From Erysipelotrichaceae bacterium (GTDB lineage: Bacteria > Bacillota_I > Bacilli_A > Erysipelotrichales > Erysipelotrichaceae): a DNA stretch of 35,947 bases. The translations under genes and the position numbers were made by a program. Of this stretch, positions 9,366 through 17,488 are shown piece after piece. The stretch spans positions 1-35,947 of the forward strand of contig JAISTR010000052.1 in assembly GCA_031272515.1 (NCBI GenBank). The letters run 5' to 3'. The notes under the pieces are model-generated. The model searched no databases. It was not told the origin of the DNA and was given only the letters and a program-made list of their open reading frames with translations. Position 1 is the first letter of the stretch, and each line of letters starts with the position of its first letter.

Positions 9366-9929
9366 ATGTTCCCCGGACTACGCCCCAAAGTGCCGTGGTA
9401 CGCAATGATTCTGGTAATGCTTGTAATCGGCTCTATGATGCTGATTGTGGATGTGATGTGCGACTATCTGGTCACTCTGACCGGAAACGACAGTATCCGC
9501 ATACTTCATATCCTGCTGTTGTTTGTTGCTTACTGGCTGGCAGGTTATTTCTATCCCATCTTCGATAGTACCTGCTCAAAGTTTCTTGATTCCCGCCTGA
9601 TCGCGATAGCGGTGTTCTGGCTGTTGATTGTGATTGATCGCAACCTGCCCCAAAATGTTGTGACCAATCAGAATACAGCCCTGCTTGTCGTACGCCCCGC
9701 GATTGCAATGATTGCCAGAACCTATGCCGGCTTCGCGGCTACGTTCAATGATTTCTATTTGCTTCTGTTTTCGCACTTGCCCTTCGGTCTTGGTCATTTC
9801 TTCGATTTGTTTCTGCTGATTCTAATGCCGTCCGCCTGCATGCTTGTGGGCATCAAGGCCACGGCATTAAGGAAGAAGCGGCTGGCATCTGTTCAAGTTA
9901 CCATCTTCGGCCCGGGCATCCATTCTTGA
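9366..9929 (+). CDS. Four-helix membrane protein 2 of unknown function
   Basis: A 187-aa membrane protein paralogous to the one at 8431. It starts MFPGLRPKVPWYAM and has hydrophobic segments at about residues 13-33, 46-62 (containing VAYWLAGYFYP), 77-95 (FWLLIVIDRNLP) and 140-163 (FFDLFLLILMP), then a short basic tail. The shared motifs show common descent; overall identity looks moderate, so the duplication is not recent. AGGAGGT lies 5 nt before the ATG. A clean terminator follows, then the promoter of surface protein B. No catalytic motif is visible. A role in export, folding or regulation of the neighbouring surface proteins is inferred from position only. Confidence 0.8.
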   Translation: MFPGLRPKVPWYAMILVMLVIGSMMLIVDVMCDYLVTLTGNDSIRILHILLLFVAYWLAGYFYPIFDSTCSKFLDSRLIAIAVFWLLIVIDRNLPQNVVTNQNTALLVVRPAIAMIARTYAGFAATFNDFYLLLFSHLPFGLGHFFDLFLLILMPSACMLVGIKATALRKKRLASVQVTIFGPGIHS

Positions 9930-9930
9930 T

Positions 9931-9963
9931 AAGACCCGCACACTTCCCAGCGGGTCTTTTGTT
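9931..9963 (+). terminator. Intrinsic terminator after membrane protein 2
   Basis: GACCCGC (9933-9939) pairs with GCGGGTC (9950-9956), flanked by AA and TTTT. It begins two bases after the stop codon. Confidence 0.85.
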
Positions 9964-10055
9964 TGTCTAAAATCACAATAACTGCTAAAAATGTGTTAAT
10001 TTAACCGCAAAACAACAGAATAAATAATTGATTGTAGAAATTTTCATCAACAAAG

Positions 10056-10131
10056 TTGATTTTCCTTGATTTTGTGATAGAATGCCAATGTTTAAGGGCT
10101 TAAAGAGAAAATATGCGGAGGCATTTTGCTG
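10056..10131 (+). promoter_or_regulatory. Promoter and leader, copy 3 (surface protein B)
   Basis: TTGATT (10056-10061), a 16-nt spacer and TAGAAT (10078-10083). GTTTAAGGGC begins at 10090, six bases after the -10 box. The leader then diverges but keeps GGAGGCAT (10117-10124). Spacing decides poorly between TTG 10126 (4 nt after GGAGG) and ATG 10132 (10 nt); I prefer the ATG. Confidence 0.68.
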
Positions 10132-13100
10132 ATGAAGCGCGTTTCATTTTGTTTGCACAAAGTTGTTTTTTTTGTCCTGAGTACCATCCTGCTGCTCCCA
10201 CTAGTGGGGACGATTTCCATTAAGGCAGCGGAATACACTGTTACCTATTATGTGAAAAGCTATGGGCAGGACAACTGGAGTATCTATGACAGCATCGCCA
10301 CCATCAATGACGGCGAGATTGTCTTGCCCACAGAGCCGGATTTATCCAACAGCAATTACGGGGACTACAAGTCCTTTTTAGGCTGGAGCACAGACAGCAC
10401 GCCTGACGAAGACAGTGCCCTGGTGGATCTGAGTACCAAAATAAACGGCAACCTCGACCTCTATGCGGTGATGTCCACCAGCTACAAGATCGACTACCGC
10501 TATAGTGTAGGCGGCGATTTGATTATGTACAAGCTGGTGCCGGAGGGTATGTCCTATCCCCGGCCATCCGAGCCGGAGCTCGCCAATGCCAACTTCACCA
10601 TCGCCAGCAATCAGTACTTTGAAAACACCTGGCAAAAACCCAATGGCACCGAAATACAGTTCGGGGTTGATTTGGTCCATGAAAATGCGACCCTGTTACC
10701 AATCTTCAGCGATGCCGTCTGGATTTCCTTTGATTTGCAGGGGGGAAATGTCGGCGGTTTGGGCATTGACCCGATTAAAATCAAGAAAGGGTCTGCCTTT
10801 ACCGATGTCAACCTGCCGCTTGTCACCAATGTTTCAAAAACCGGCTCCCTGCCTTTGCACTGGTCCTTGACCAGCTCCGGCAGCGAGATTCCCGAGCACT
10901 ACATCTTCAATTCCGACACCACCTTATTTACGGTATACACCAGTGAGGAGGGGGTTCCCTATCAGATTGTCTACTGGGTGGAAAAGCCCAACTTAGGTGT
11001 CAACTTTTCGCCCAGGCCCGGTAATCCCGCCCACTATGACTATGGCTATGCGGTCACAATCGGCGGCTTTGGCATGCCCGGGCAAACCATCGGCGGCCCG
11101 GGTTCGGGCGCCGATATCATCATCTCCTCAATCCCTTCCTATAACTACTTCGATGTCGAAGACCCGATGCGCTGGGCCCAGTGGCAGGAAACCGAACCGG
11201 CGACGATTGAAGCCGATGCTTCCACCATTGTCAATGTCTACTGCACCCTCAGGGTCTACCGCATCATCTTTGAGATCACCGATGCCACTGACCCTGGTAC
11301 CGGATTGCCAGTCGGCCGCTATATGGAGTACGACCGAGACAAAGATGGCACTAGTGAAATCTACAACCAAAGCACTCCGTATTCCTTCGACTTCAAGTTC
11401 GGCGACAAGATCAGCTCCAAGTGGCCCCATCCGGTCAACGGGGCAGTCTTCCATCACGAAAGCGATGAAGAGTACTCCCACTGGGAACACCCGTCGTTGG
11501 CGGTGATTTCCGGGGTCTGGCAAACGCCCAGGGCGGATATCACCGCGGCGATGATGCCGGCCTCCCCCAATGCCACCGGCTACGTTGTGACCCTGGCCTG
11601 GACCGCTCCGACCGGGGAGATTGGCATGCTTTACTGGGGCGAACTCTTGGAAGGGCAGATGGAGGATGATTCCATCGTGAAACGGGAGTACAACGGCATT
11701 TGGTGGGCTTTGTTAAGCGACTACAGTGCCACCATTCCCGATACCGCCCCCGACATCGCCTCCAAGGCGATCCCGGGCTTTCAAGCCGGGATTCAGGGGG
11801 ACTTCTCCGATACGCCCACCGGTCAAAGCTACTCCAGCACCCATAACGAAAACAACCAGTGGCATAACTATGTCAACCACTACTATCTGCGCGTCAAATC
11901 CAACCTCTACTACAATATGGAAGGACACGGCACTGCCAACCTGACAGATGCCGGGATTCCCTACAGCACCAGTATCGCCCCGCAGAATCTGCCCGGCTTT
12001 GAGGATATCGCCTATGGCACTTCCATGGCTGCCTTCAATGTCAGCGTCGATGATGTGGCAGGCTGGCGGTTTCTGGGCTGGTATGTCGATGCGGCGGGTA
12101 CGCTGCCCTTTGACTTTACCACCACCATGCCTGCCAATGATTTGACCTTGTTTGCCAAGTGGGAATCCACTGATTTGACGGTCACCTTCATGGACAGCGA
12201 CGGCAGCACGCTTCTTGGCACACAGGGCGTGCAGATGTATGGCAAGATCAAGTTCAACAACCTGACCTTCAATGGCAACCGCTATATTATCAATGAATAC
12301 AATGACCCCAATAAAGGGGCTTTAATCGGCTGGGAGTATATTCCCTACTCCAATGGTGCGCGGGTACCCTTTGATACCAGCTCCACCCTTTGGCGAAATG
12401 AGACCCTCTATGCCGTATGGCAAAATACCAGCCTGACGGTCATGTATCATAATACCACCGGCTCGGTACTGGAAGTCGATGACGGGGCGAATGATGCGGG
12501 CTATAACCTGGGCGTGATCATCCCAACCCGGGATGATAATGGTGTCACCTGCAGCGGCACTTCCAGCTTTGTCGGCTGGCGGATTGACGGGACCGGAGCG
12601 GTCTATAATGAGGGGGACAACCTGACGGTCATCGGCAACCTGCACATGTATCCGTATTGTGCCAATCAGGACGCCGACCTCTCCGACCTCAACTATGTGG
12701 AAAACGAAGGCTATCTGATTCAGTATGTCGATGGCTATGGCACGGTGATTCTGTCCTATGTGGCCTTGGAGAACGACTTTATTCCCCAGCCCTCCAGCAG
12801 TGACTTAAGCAGTGCCGGTTTCGTCTATCCTGGCGACAAGTACTTTGAGGAAACCTGGAGCTACCGGGGCACAGGTACAGAGGTCAATTACAGCAGTGAT
12901 AGGGTGAGCGGCAATCTGATTCTGGAGCCGATCCTCTATGACGCCGCCACGATTTTCTTTACGACCTATTCCACCCCAACGCAGGCCATCAAGGTCAAGC
13001 TGGGCACCACCTTTGGTGAGAATACCCTGCCGGATATAAGCAGCTTCAACCGTACCGGCTATCATCCGGTGGGCTGGTCGCTGGATCCCGGGGATGCGCT

Positions 13101-16100
13101 ATCCAACCCCAATAACCCAACCAATGACCTGATTGATCCCAATGCAATGATTGATACAGATACGATCAACCTCTATCTGAAGTGGGAAGGGGACCCCAAC
13201 ATCGCCTACCACATCACCTACTGGGTGGAAAAGCCCAACCTGGGCGCCAACTTTACCCCGACGCCCGGCAACATCAATCACTATGACATCGGCTATATTG
13301 ACCCGACCACCTACTATGGGACCGCCGGGTATACCGTCGGCGGACCGGGCAGTGCCGCGGATATCATCATCGCTTCAATACCGGACCACACCACCTTCGA
13401 TGACAATGATCCGATGCACTGGGCACTGTGGCAGACTACCATGCCCACGACCATTGCCGGTGACGGTTCAACGGTCGTCAATGTCTATGCTTCCTTAAAG
13501 AAATACACGATTACCTTTAATCTGAATGAATCAAACCGGACCCTGACCATCGGCGGGGTGGTATATGGTGGCAAGCAGGCAGCGGGTCATTATAAAATGG
13601 AGTTCAAGTTCGGGCAGAATCTGGAGGATATCTATCCCCATCCCTCCTTCGCTACCGTTTTTAAACTTTCCACCGGCCTTCGTTTTTATTCCTGGGACAA
13701 CAAAGGTTTGTCCCTGTATGCAGTTGTGAGCGGTCTTAAAAAGACCATCCAGTTTGCGACCCCGAGATTTGTCGCGGATGCGGGCATGATGCCCTATGAT
13801 TGGGATTCCCAGGGCTATACGGTGACCCTAAGCACGACCACCGCCGCCTTTGACGGGGCTGTCTACTGGCTGGAAGCACTGCCGGACCAGGATTGCGACA
13901 ATGATCCGGAGCTGGTGTGCAAGATCATGGTTCATCCTGTAACCAATCAGCCGGTGACCTATGTCTATGCCCCAACCCACACCGGCACCGGCACCGTCAA
14001 TGCGACTTGGAACCACAAGGAAATCTACGGGTTTACACCAGTGGAAGACCTGTTCTATAAGGCGGCTTGCGAAGTACCCGACCCCAATGAGGCATTTCAG
14101 CTGCCTGCCAACTGCGTCAACCTGTTCTATGACCGTGTCAGGGCGACCTTCTCCTATGACCTGCGTGGCCATGACAGTGCTTTATCCACACAGCTGGCGA
14201 GCGAGAACCCGCCCCGTGACCTCGCTGAACTGACAGGTACGCTCACCCTGATGTACGGGCAGGACTTAAGCAAGCTGGACATTGATTTACCGGATATCCT
14301 AAACAGCACCGGGGATGTCAGCTACCGCTTCAAGTACTGGAGCTCGGTCAGTGAACTGACCTATCCCTTCAACTTCAACCAGACGATGCCAGTCAACAAT
14401 ATCATCGTCTATGCCCTCTATGAGTCCACCGACCACACCGTGACCTTCCGCGATGGTGACGGCACGCCGCTGGCCAGTGACGGCAGTGATAGGCAGGGGG
14501 TCAGCGATGGCGCGACCATCCGCTTTGAAAACCTGACCATCGGCGGGACCCTCTATATCCCGGGTGAAACCTTCGATGGGCAAAAAGGCTTCTTCTTGGG
14601 CTGGCAAATCAAGGAGGAGGGGACCGGCAACCTGGTGGATTTCCACAACAATACCCCGATTTACACCAATGTGACTTTGTATGCCAAGTGGCAGACCAGC
14701 GGTCTGTCGGTGGTCTACCACAACTCTGATTACAGCGTGCTCTATAGCGATACCGGCGATAACGGCAACGGTTATATGGTCGGCACCCAGGTCGTCATAC
14801 AGGACAACAGCGATCCGAACCTGTCCGCCTTGAATATTCCCTCGGGCGCCAGCTTTTTGGGTTGGCGGGTCAACGGGACCGGATTAGTCTATGTCAAGGA
14901 CAGTCTGTTGGCGATTGACGGTGTGATGCATTTATATCCCTTATTCCAGTACACCAACTATCCGCTCAAGCTCAACGCGGTGAAGTTTATCTCCAATACC
15001 GGTGCCAGCGGCAGTGCGGTGGGCGATGAGGACAATGACGGTATTGCGGATCTGGGCTACAACGTCGTCAACGGCAACAACTTCTATCTGCCCCAGGCGG
15101 CTTTACTGCCGGAATTTAAAAAAGAGGGTAAGGTCCTCAAAGGCTGGTCCACCACGCCCGATCCTGAAGACCCCGAGGCCGAACTCTATGCCCCCGGCGA
15201 AGAAGTCATCGCCACCAAAGCCCTGTCCTTCTATGCCGTCTATGGGGATGCTTTGCGCGTGACCTATCATGACAATACGGATGACGCGGTTTTGGATGTG
15301 CCAATGGATGAGTGGGAGTATTTGGAAGGGGAGGTCGTCTATGTGAAGTTCTCAATTGATGAGACCTATTTCTATAATGGGCGAACCTATGCTTTTGTGG
15401 GCTGGAGTACCAATCCCCTTGCCACCAGTGTGCAGTATAGCAGCGATGGCCTCAATCATTTTGTCATCAATGACAATACCGACCTCTATGCGATCTGGGA
15501 AGTCAGCTATAAGGTCATCTATGACGGCAACGGCTATACCGGGGCAGTGCCCATCGACAACACCCCGCACTTCTATGATGACAAGGTCGATGTGCTCTTT
15601 GACATCAATAAGACCTATGCCTTGGCAGAGAGCCTGGAGTACTTTGTATTCAAGGGCTGGGATGAAGATCCCAAGGCGAGTGTACCTGCGTATACCGCTG
15701 CTGATATCAACTTCTTCCATATCGAAAAGGACACGACCTTATACGCAATCTGGGGACCGGCTTACCTGGTCACCTATAACGGCAATGGCTATACCGGTGT
15801 GGTGCCGGTCGATGCCGCTTTGTATCAGCCGTTGGTCAATGTGGCGGTGCGCTACGGCTTTTTGTCGCAATACATCTCCCATGATAACCGCAAATATGTT
15901 TTCAAAGGCTGGAGTGAGGACCCAGAGGCCAGTGAGCCCACCTACACTAGCAGCGGGCTCTCCCAGTTTGCAATCAACCAGCACACGACCCTGTATGCGG
16001 TTTGGCAGCCGTTATATCATTTATCCTACAACGGTAACGGCTATCTGGCTGATTTTGAAGACCCCAATGACTACAATCCCAATGATTTGGCAGAGGTGAA

Positions 16101-16443
16101 CTTCAACCGGACGGAGGACTTTGAGGATGAGGATTTCCGTTATGAATTTCTCGGCTGGGACAAGGACCCGGATGCAGTTGATCCGATGTATACTGCAGAT
16201 GGTGTGACAACCCTGGAAATGCAGGGTGATACGACTTTGTATGCGATTTATAAAGTCACCCCCAAGCATGCCAGTGAAGACCGTGAAGAGCCGCCGTTAG
16301 GAAACGATCAGCCATCCAGCTATTCACCCCAAAACCCAGCGGTACCGCTGACCGGGATGCAGAGTGATGTGGGACGCTGGTGGTGTCTGTTATGGTTTTG
16401 CGGCTGGCTGTTTTGGTCGATGCTTTTGAAACGGGAGGATTGA
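10132..16443 (+). CDS. Giant secreted InlB-repeat surface protein B with VPLTG sorting signal
   Basis: A 2,103-aa paralogue of surface protein A, collinear along almost its whole length. It has a signal peptide (hydrophobic residues about 9-28, cleavage near KAAE), the same tandem pair of modules of about 745 residues (YWVEKPNLG motif twice), and four terminal InlB_B-like repeats of about 84 residues (nt about 15256-16257). An acidic linker leads to VPLTG (nt 16342-16356). The final hydrophobic stretch is Trp-rich and the tail KRED is weakly basic, a slightly unusual sorting signal. Ca-loop candidates sit at homologous places: DRDKDGTSE and DEDNDGIAD. One module-2 segment (nt about 13530-13830) differs clearly from A, so divergence is concentrated. 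Long stretches are identical to A at the DNA level, for example 37 bases at 11761-11797 against 3370-3406. Probably displayed on the cell wall; ligand unknown. Confidence 0.92.
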   Translation: MKRVSFCLHKVVFFVLSTILLLPLVGTISIKAAEYTVTYYVKSYGQDNWSIYDSIATINDGEIVLPTEPDLSNSNYGDYKSFLGWSTDSTPDEDSALVDLSTKINGNLDLYAVMSTSYKIDYRYSVGGDLIMYKLVPEGMSYPRPSEPELANANFTIASNQYFENTWQKPNGTEIQFGVDLVHENATLLPIFSDAVWISFDLQGGNVGGLGIDPIKIKKGSAFTDVNLPLVTNVSKTGSLPLHWSLTSSGSEIPEHYIFNSDTTLFTVYTSEEGVPYQIVYWVEKPNLGVNFSPRPGNPAHYDYGYAVTIGGFGMPGQTIGGPGSGADIIISSIPSYNYFDVEDPMRWAQWQETEPATIEADASTIVNVYCTLRVYRIIFEITDATDPGTGLPVGRYMEYDRDKDGTSEIYNQSTPYSFDFKFGDKISSKWPHPVNGAVFHHESDEEYSHWEHPSLAVISGVWQTPRADITAAMMPASPNATGYVVTLAWTAPTGEIGMLYWGELLEGQMEDDSIVKREYNGIWWALLSDYSATIPDTAPDIASKAIPGFQAGIQGDFSDTPTGQSYSSTHNENNQWHNYVNHYYLRVKSNLYYNMEGHGTANLTDAGIPYSTSIAPQNLPGFEDIAYGTSMAAFNVSVDDVAGWRFLGWYVDAAGTLPFDFTTTMPANDLTLFAKWESTDLTVTFMDSDGSTLLGTQGVQMYGKIKFNNLTFNGNRYIINEYNDPNKGALIGWEYIPYSNGARVPFDTSSTLWRNETLYAVWQNTSLTVMYHNTTGSVLEVDDGANDAGYNLGVIIPTRDDNGVTCSGTSSFVGWRIDGTGAVYNEGDNLTVIGNLHMYPYCANQDADLSDLNYVENEGYLIQYVDGYGTVILSYVALENDFIPQPSSSDLSSAGFVYPGDKYFEETWSYRGTGTEVNYSSDRVSGNLILEPILYDAATIFFTTYSTPTQAIKVKLGTTFGENTLPDISSFNRTGYHPVGWSLDPGDALSNPNNPTNDLIDPNAMIDTDTINLYLKWEGDPNIAYHITYWVEKPNLGANFTPTPGNINHYDIGYIDPTTYYGTAGYTVGGPGSAADIIIASIPDHTTFDDNDPMHWALWQTTMPTTIAGDGSTVVNVYASLKKYTITFNLNESNRTLTIGGVVYGGKQAAGHYKMEFKFGQNLEDIYPHPSFATVFKLSTGLRFYSWDNKGLSLYAVVSGLKKTIQFATPRFVADAGMMPYDWDSQGYTVTLSTTTAAFDGAVYWLEALPDQDCDNDPELVCKIMVHPVTNQPVTYVYAPTHTGTGTVNATWNHKEIYGFTPVEDLFYKAACEVPDPNEAFQLPANCVNLFYDRVRATFSYDLRGHDSALSTQLASENPPRDLAELTGTLTLMYGQDLSKLDIDLPDILNSTGDVSYRFKYWSSVSELTYPFNFNQTMPVNNIIVYALYESTDHTVTFRDGDGTPLASDGSDRQGVSDGATIRFENLTIGGTLYIPGETFDGQKGFFLGWQIKEEGTGNLVDFHNNTPIYTNVTLYAKWQTSGLSVVYHNSDYSVLYSDTGDNGNGYMVGTQVVIQDNSDPNLSALNIPSGASFLGWRVNGTGLVYVKDSLLAIDGVMHLYPLFQYTNYPLKLNAVKFISNTGASGSAVGDEDNDGIADLGYNVVNGNNFYLPQAALLPEFKKEGKVLKGWSTTPDPEDPEAELYAPGEEVIATKALSFYAVYGDALRVTYHDNTDDAVLDVPMDEWEYLEGEVVYVKFSIDETYFYNGRTYAFVGWSTNPLATSVQYSSDGLNHFVINDNTDLYAIWEVSYKVIYDGNGYTGAVPIDNTPHFYDDKVDVLFDINKTYALAESLEYFVFKGWDEDPKASVPAYTAADINFFHIEKDTTLYAIWGPAYLVTYNGNGYTGVVPVDAALYQPLVNVAVRYGFLSQYISHDNRKYVFKGWSEDPEASEPTYTSSGLSQFAINQHTTLYAVWQPLYHLSYNGNGYLADFEDPNDYNPNDLAEVNFNRTEDFEDEDFRYEFLGWDKDPDAVDPMYTADGVTTLEMQGDTTLYAIYKVTPKHASEDREEPPLGNDQPSSYSPQNPAVPLTGMQSDVGRWWCLLWFCGWLFWSMLLKRED

Positions 16444-16451
16444 AATTGGAT

Positions 16452-16485
16452 AAAAACCGGATTTCTACAGAAGTCCGGTTTTTAA
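16452..16485 (+). terminator. Intrinsic terminator after surface protein B
   Basis: AAAAACCGGA (16452-16461) pairs with TCCGGTTTTT (16474-16483) across a 12-base loop. Perfect ten-base stem with a U-tract, 8 bases after the stop codon. Confidence 0.88.
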
Positions 16486-16497
16486 ATCAATGAACAG

Positions 16498-16533
16498 GTA
16501 TATCGGCAATAATTTAAAAAATTGCCGATATAC
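16498..16533. repeat. Perfect 13-bp inverted repeat
   Basis: GTATATCGGCAAT (16498-16510) and ATTGCCGATATAC (16521-16533) are perfect inverse copies around a 10-base AT loop. No U-run follows on either strand, so it is not a standard terminator. It lies just after the surface protein B terminator. It could be a regulator site, a processed RNA hairpin or the remnant of a small mobile repeat. Confidence 0.8.
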
Positions 16534-16572
16534 TTGAATCTTCAGTGTCCGCTTCATCTGTGCGCCATCATC

Positions 16573-16625
16573 AACTTATCAATTACACCATAGAAATGAT
16601 AACTGAATGAGCGAATTGACAAGTT
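16573..16625. repeat. Imperfect 12-bp inverted repeat
   Basis: AACTTATCAATT (16573-16584) and AATTGACAAGTT (16614-16625) are inverse copies with one mismatch. They are separated by 29 bases that contain TGATAA, a second possible partner of TTATCA. The element lies between the 13-bp hairpin and the hydrolase promoter. Confidence 0.55.
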
Positions 16626-16651
16626 AGGGGAGCAGGTCCGCTTAACAAAGA

Positions 16652-16694
16652 AGCAGTGACTGCTAAAAACCTTGAATGATTTTCAAGGTATAAT
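16652..16694 (+). promoter_or_regulatory. Promoter region with two operator-like palindromes before the hydrolase gene
   Basis: AGCAGT-G-ACTGCT (16652-16664) and CCTTGAA-TGATT-TTCAAGG (16670-16688) are perfect palindromes. The second abuts TATAAT (16689-16694). There is no good -35 box at 16-18 bp, as expected for an activator-dependent or tightly repressed promoter. GGGAGGG at 16706-16712 serves the ATG at 16721. Confidence 0.55.
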
Positions 16695-16720
16695 AAAGGT
16701 AACAAGGGAGGGATAATACC

Positions 16721-17488
16721 ATGTGGAATCAACTGAATACCGGCGAATACGAAGGCATGCTTGCCCAAACCATTTCCTTTCAAGGCTACAATCGCGATTG
16801 GGTTCACGGTTATTATGTACGGCCATTAACCGGCAAAAAAATCGGCAGCATCGTCTTAATCCCGCATATGCCCGGCTGGGATGAGTACTGCCGGGAAGCT
16901 TCCAGGCGCTTTGCGCAGCACGGCTATGCAGTGCTCTGTCCGGACATCTACTGCCGCATCGGCCATGGGACCCCCAGCGAAGTGGCGGCCTTGGCCAGAG
17001 AGCAGGGCGGTCTGGCGGATGCCTGTGTGATGGGGGATGTACAAGGGGCAGTCGACTTTCTGAAAGCCCAGCCCCTCAGCAATCAAAAGGCCGGGGTCAT
17101 CGGCATGTGCTCAGGCGGCCGCCACGCCTTTTTGGCAGCCTGCAGCATCGCCGGACTGGATGGCGCAGTGGATTGCTGGGGTGGCGGTGTAGTGATGGCG
17201 AAAGACCAGCTTTCCGATAAACGGCCAATAGCGCCCATTGATTTGACCAGCGATTTATCCTGTCCGCTTTTGGGCATCTTCGGCAATGATGACCACTCGC
17301 CCACCAGCGACCAGGTGGATTTGCATGAGGCCAAGCTCAAGGAATGTGGCAAAGACTACCAGTTTTTCCGCTATGATGGCTGCGGGCACGGCTTCTGGTA
17401 CTACCATACGGAGATGTACCGGCCCAAGGCGGCAATGGAATCCTTTGAACAGGTCTTAAGCTTCTTCGAAAAAACGCTTTCTCTATGA
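16721..17488 (+). CDS. Dienelactone hydrolase family protein
   Basis: A 255-aa alpha/beta hydrolase resembling carboxymethylenebutenolidase (dienelactone hydrolase). The nucleophile elbow is GMCSGG with Cys130, the family hallmark that replaces the usual Ser. The likely acid is Asp190 or Asp191 in FGNDDHSP and the base His223 in GCGHGFWYY. IGSIVLIPHMPGW near residues 41-53 fits the first strand and oxyanion loop. There is no signal peptide, so it is cytoplasmic. Its last codon overlaps the start of the next gene by 4 bp (ATGA), implying one mRNA and translational coupling with the radical SAM protein. Because the family is broad, the true substrate (a lactone or ester) cannot be named. The start is well supported by GGGAGGG 8 nt upstream. 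Confidence 0.88.
   Translation: MWNQLNTGEYEGMLAQTISFQGYNRDWVHGYYVRPLTGKKIGSIVLIPHMPGWDEYCREASRRFAQHGYAVLCPDIYCRIGHGTPSEVAALAREQGGLADACVMGDVQGAVDFLKAQPLSNQKAGVIGMCSGGRHAFLAACSIAGLDGAVDCWGGGVVMAKDQLSDKRPIAPIDLTSDLSCPLLGIFGNDDHSPTSDQVDLHEAKLKECGKDYQFFRYDGCGHGFWYYHTEMYRPKAAMESFEQVLSFFEKTLSL

Noticed and set aside
16498-16533. Calling the 13-bp inverted repeat a transcription terminator
   Set aside because: No U-run follows it on either strand and a good terminator already lies just upstream at 16452-16485.
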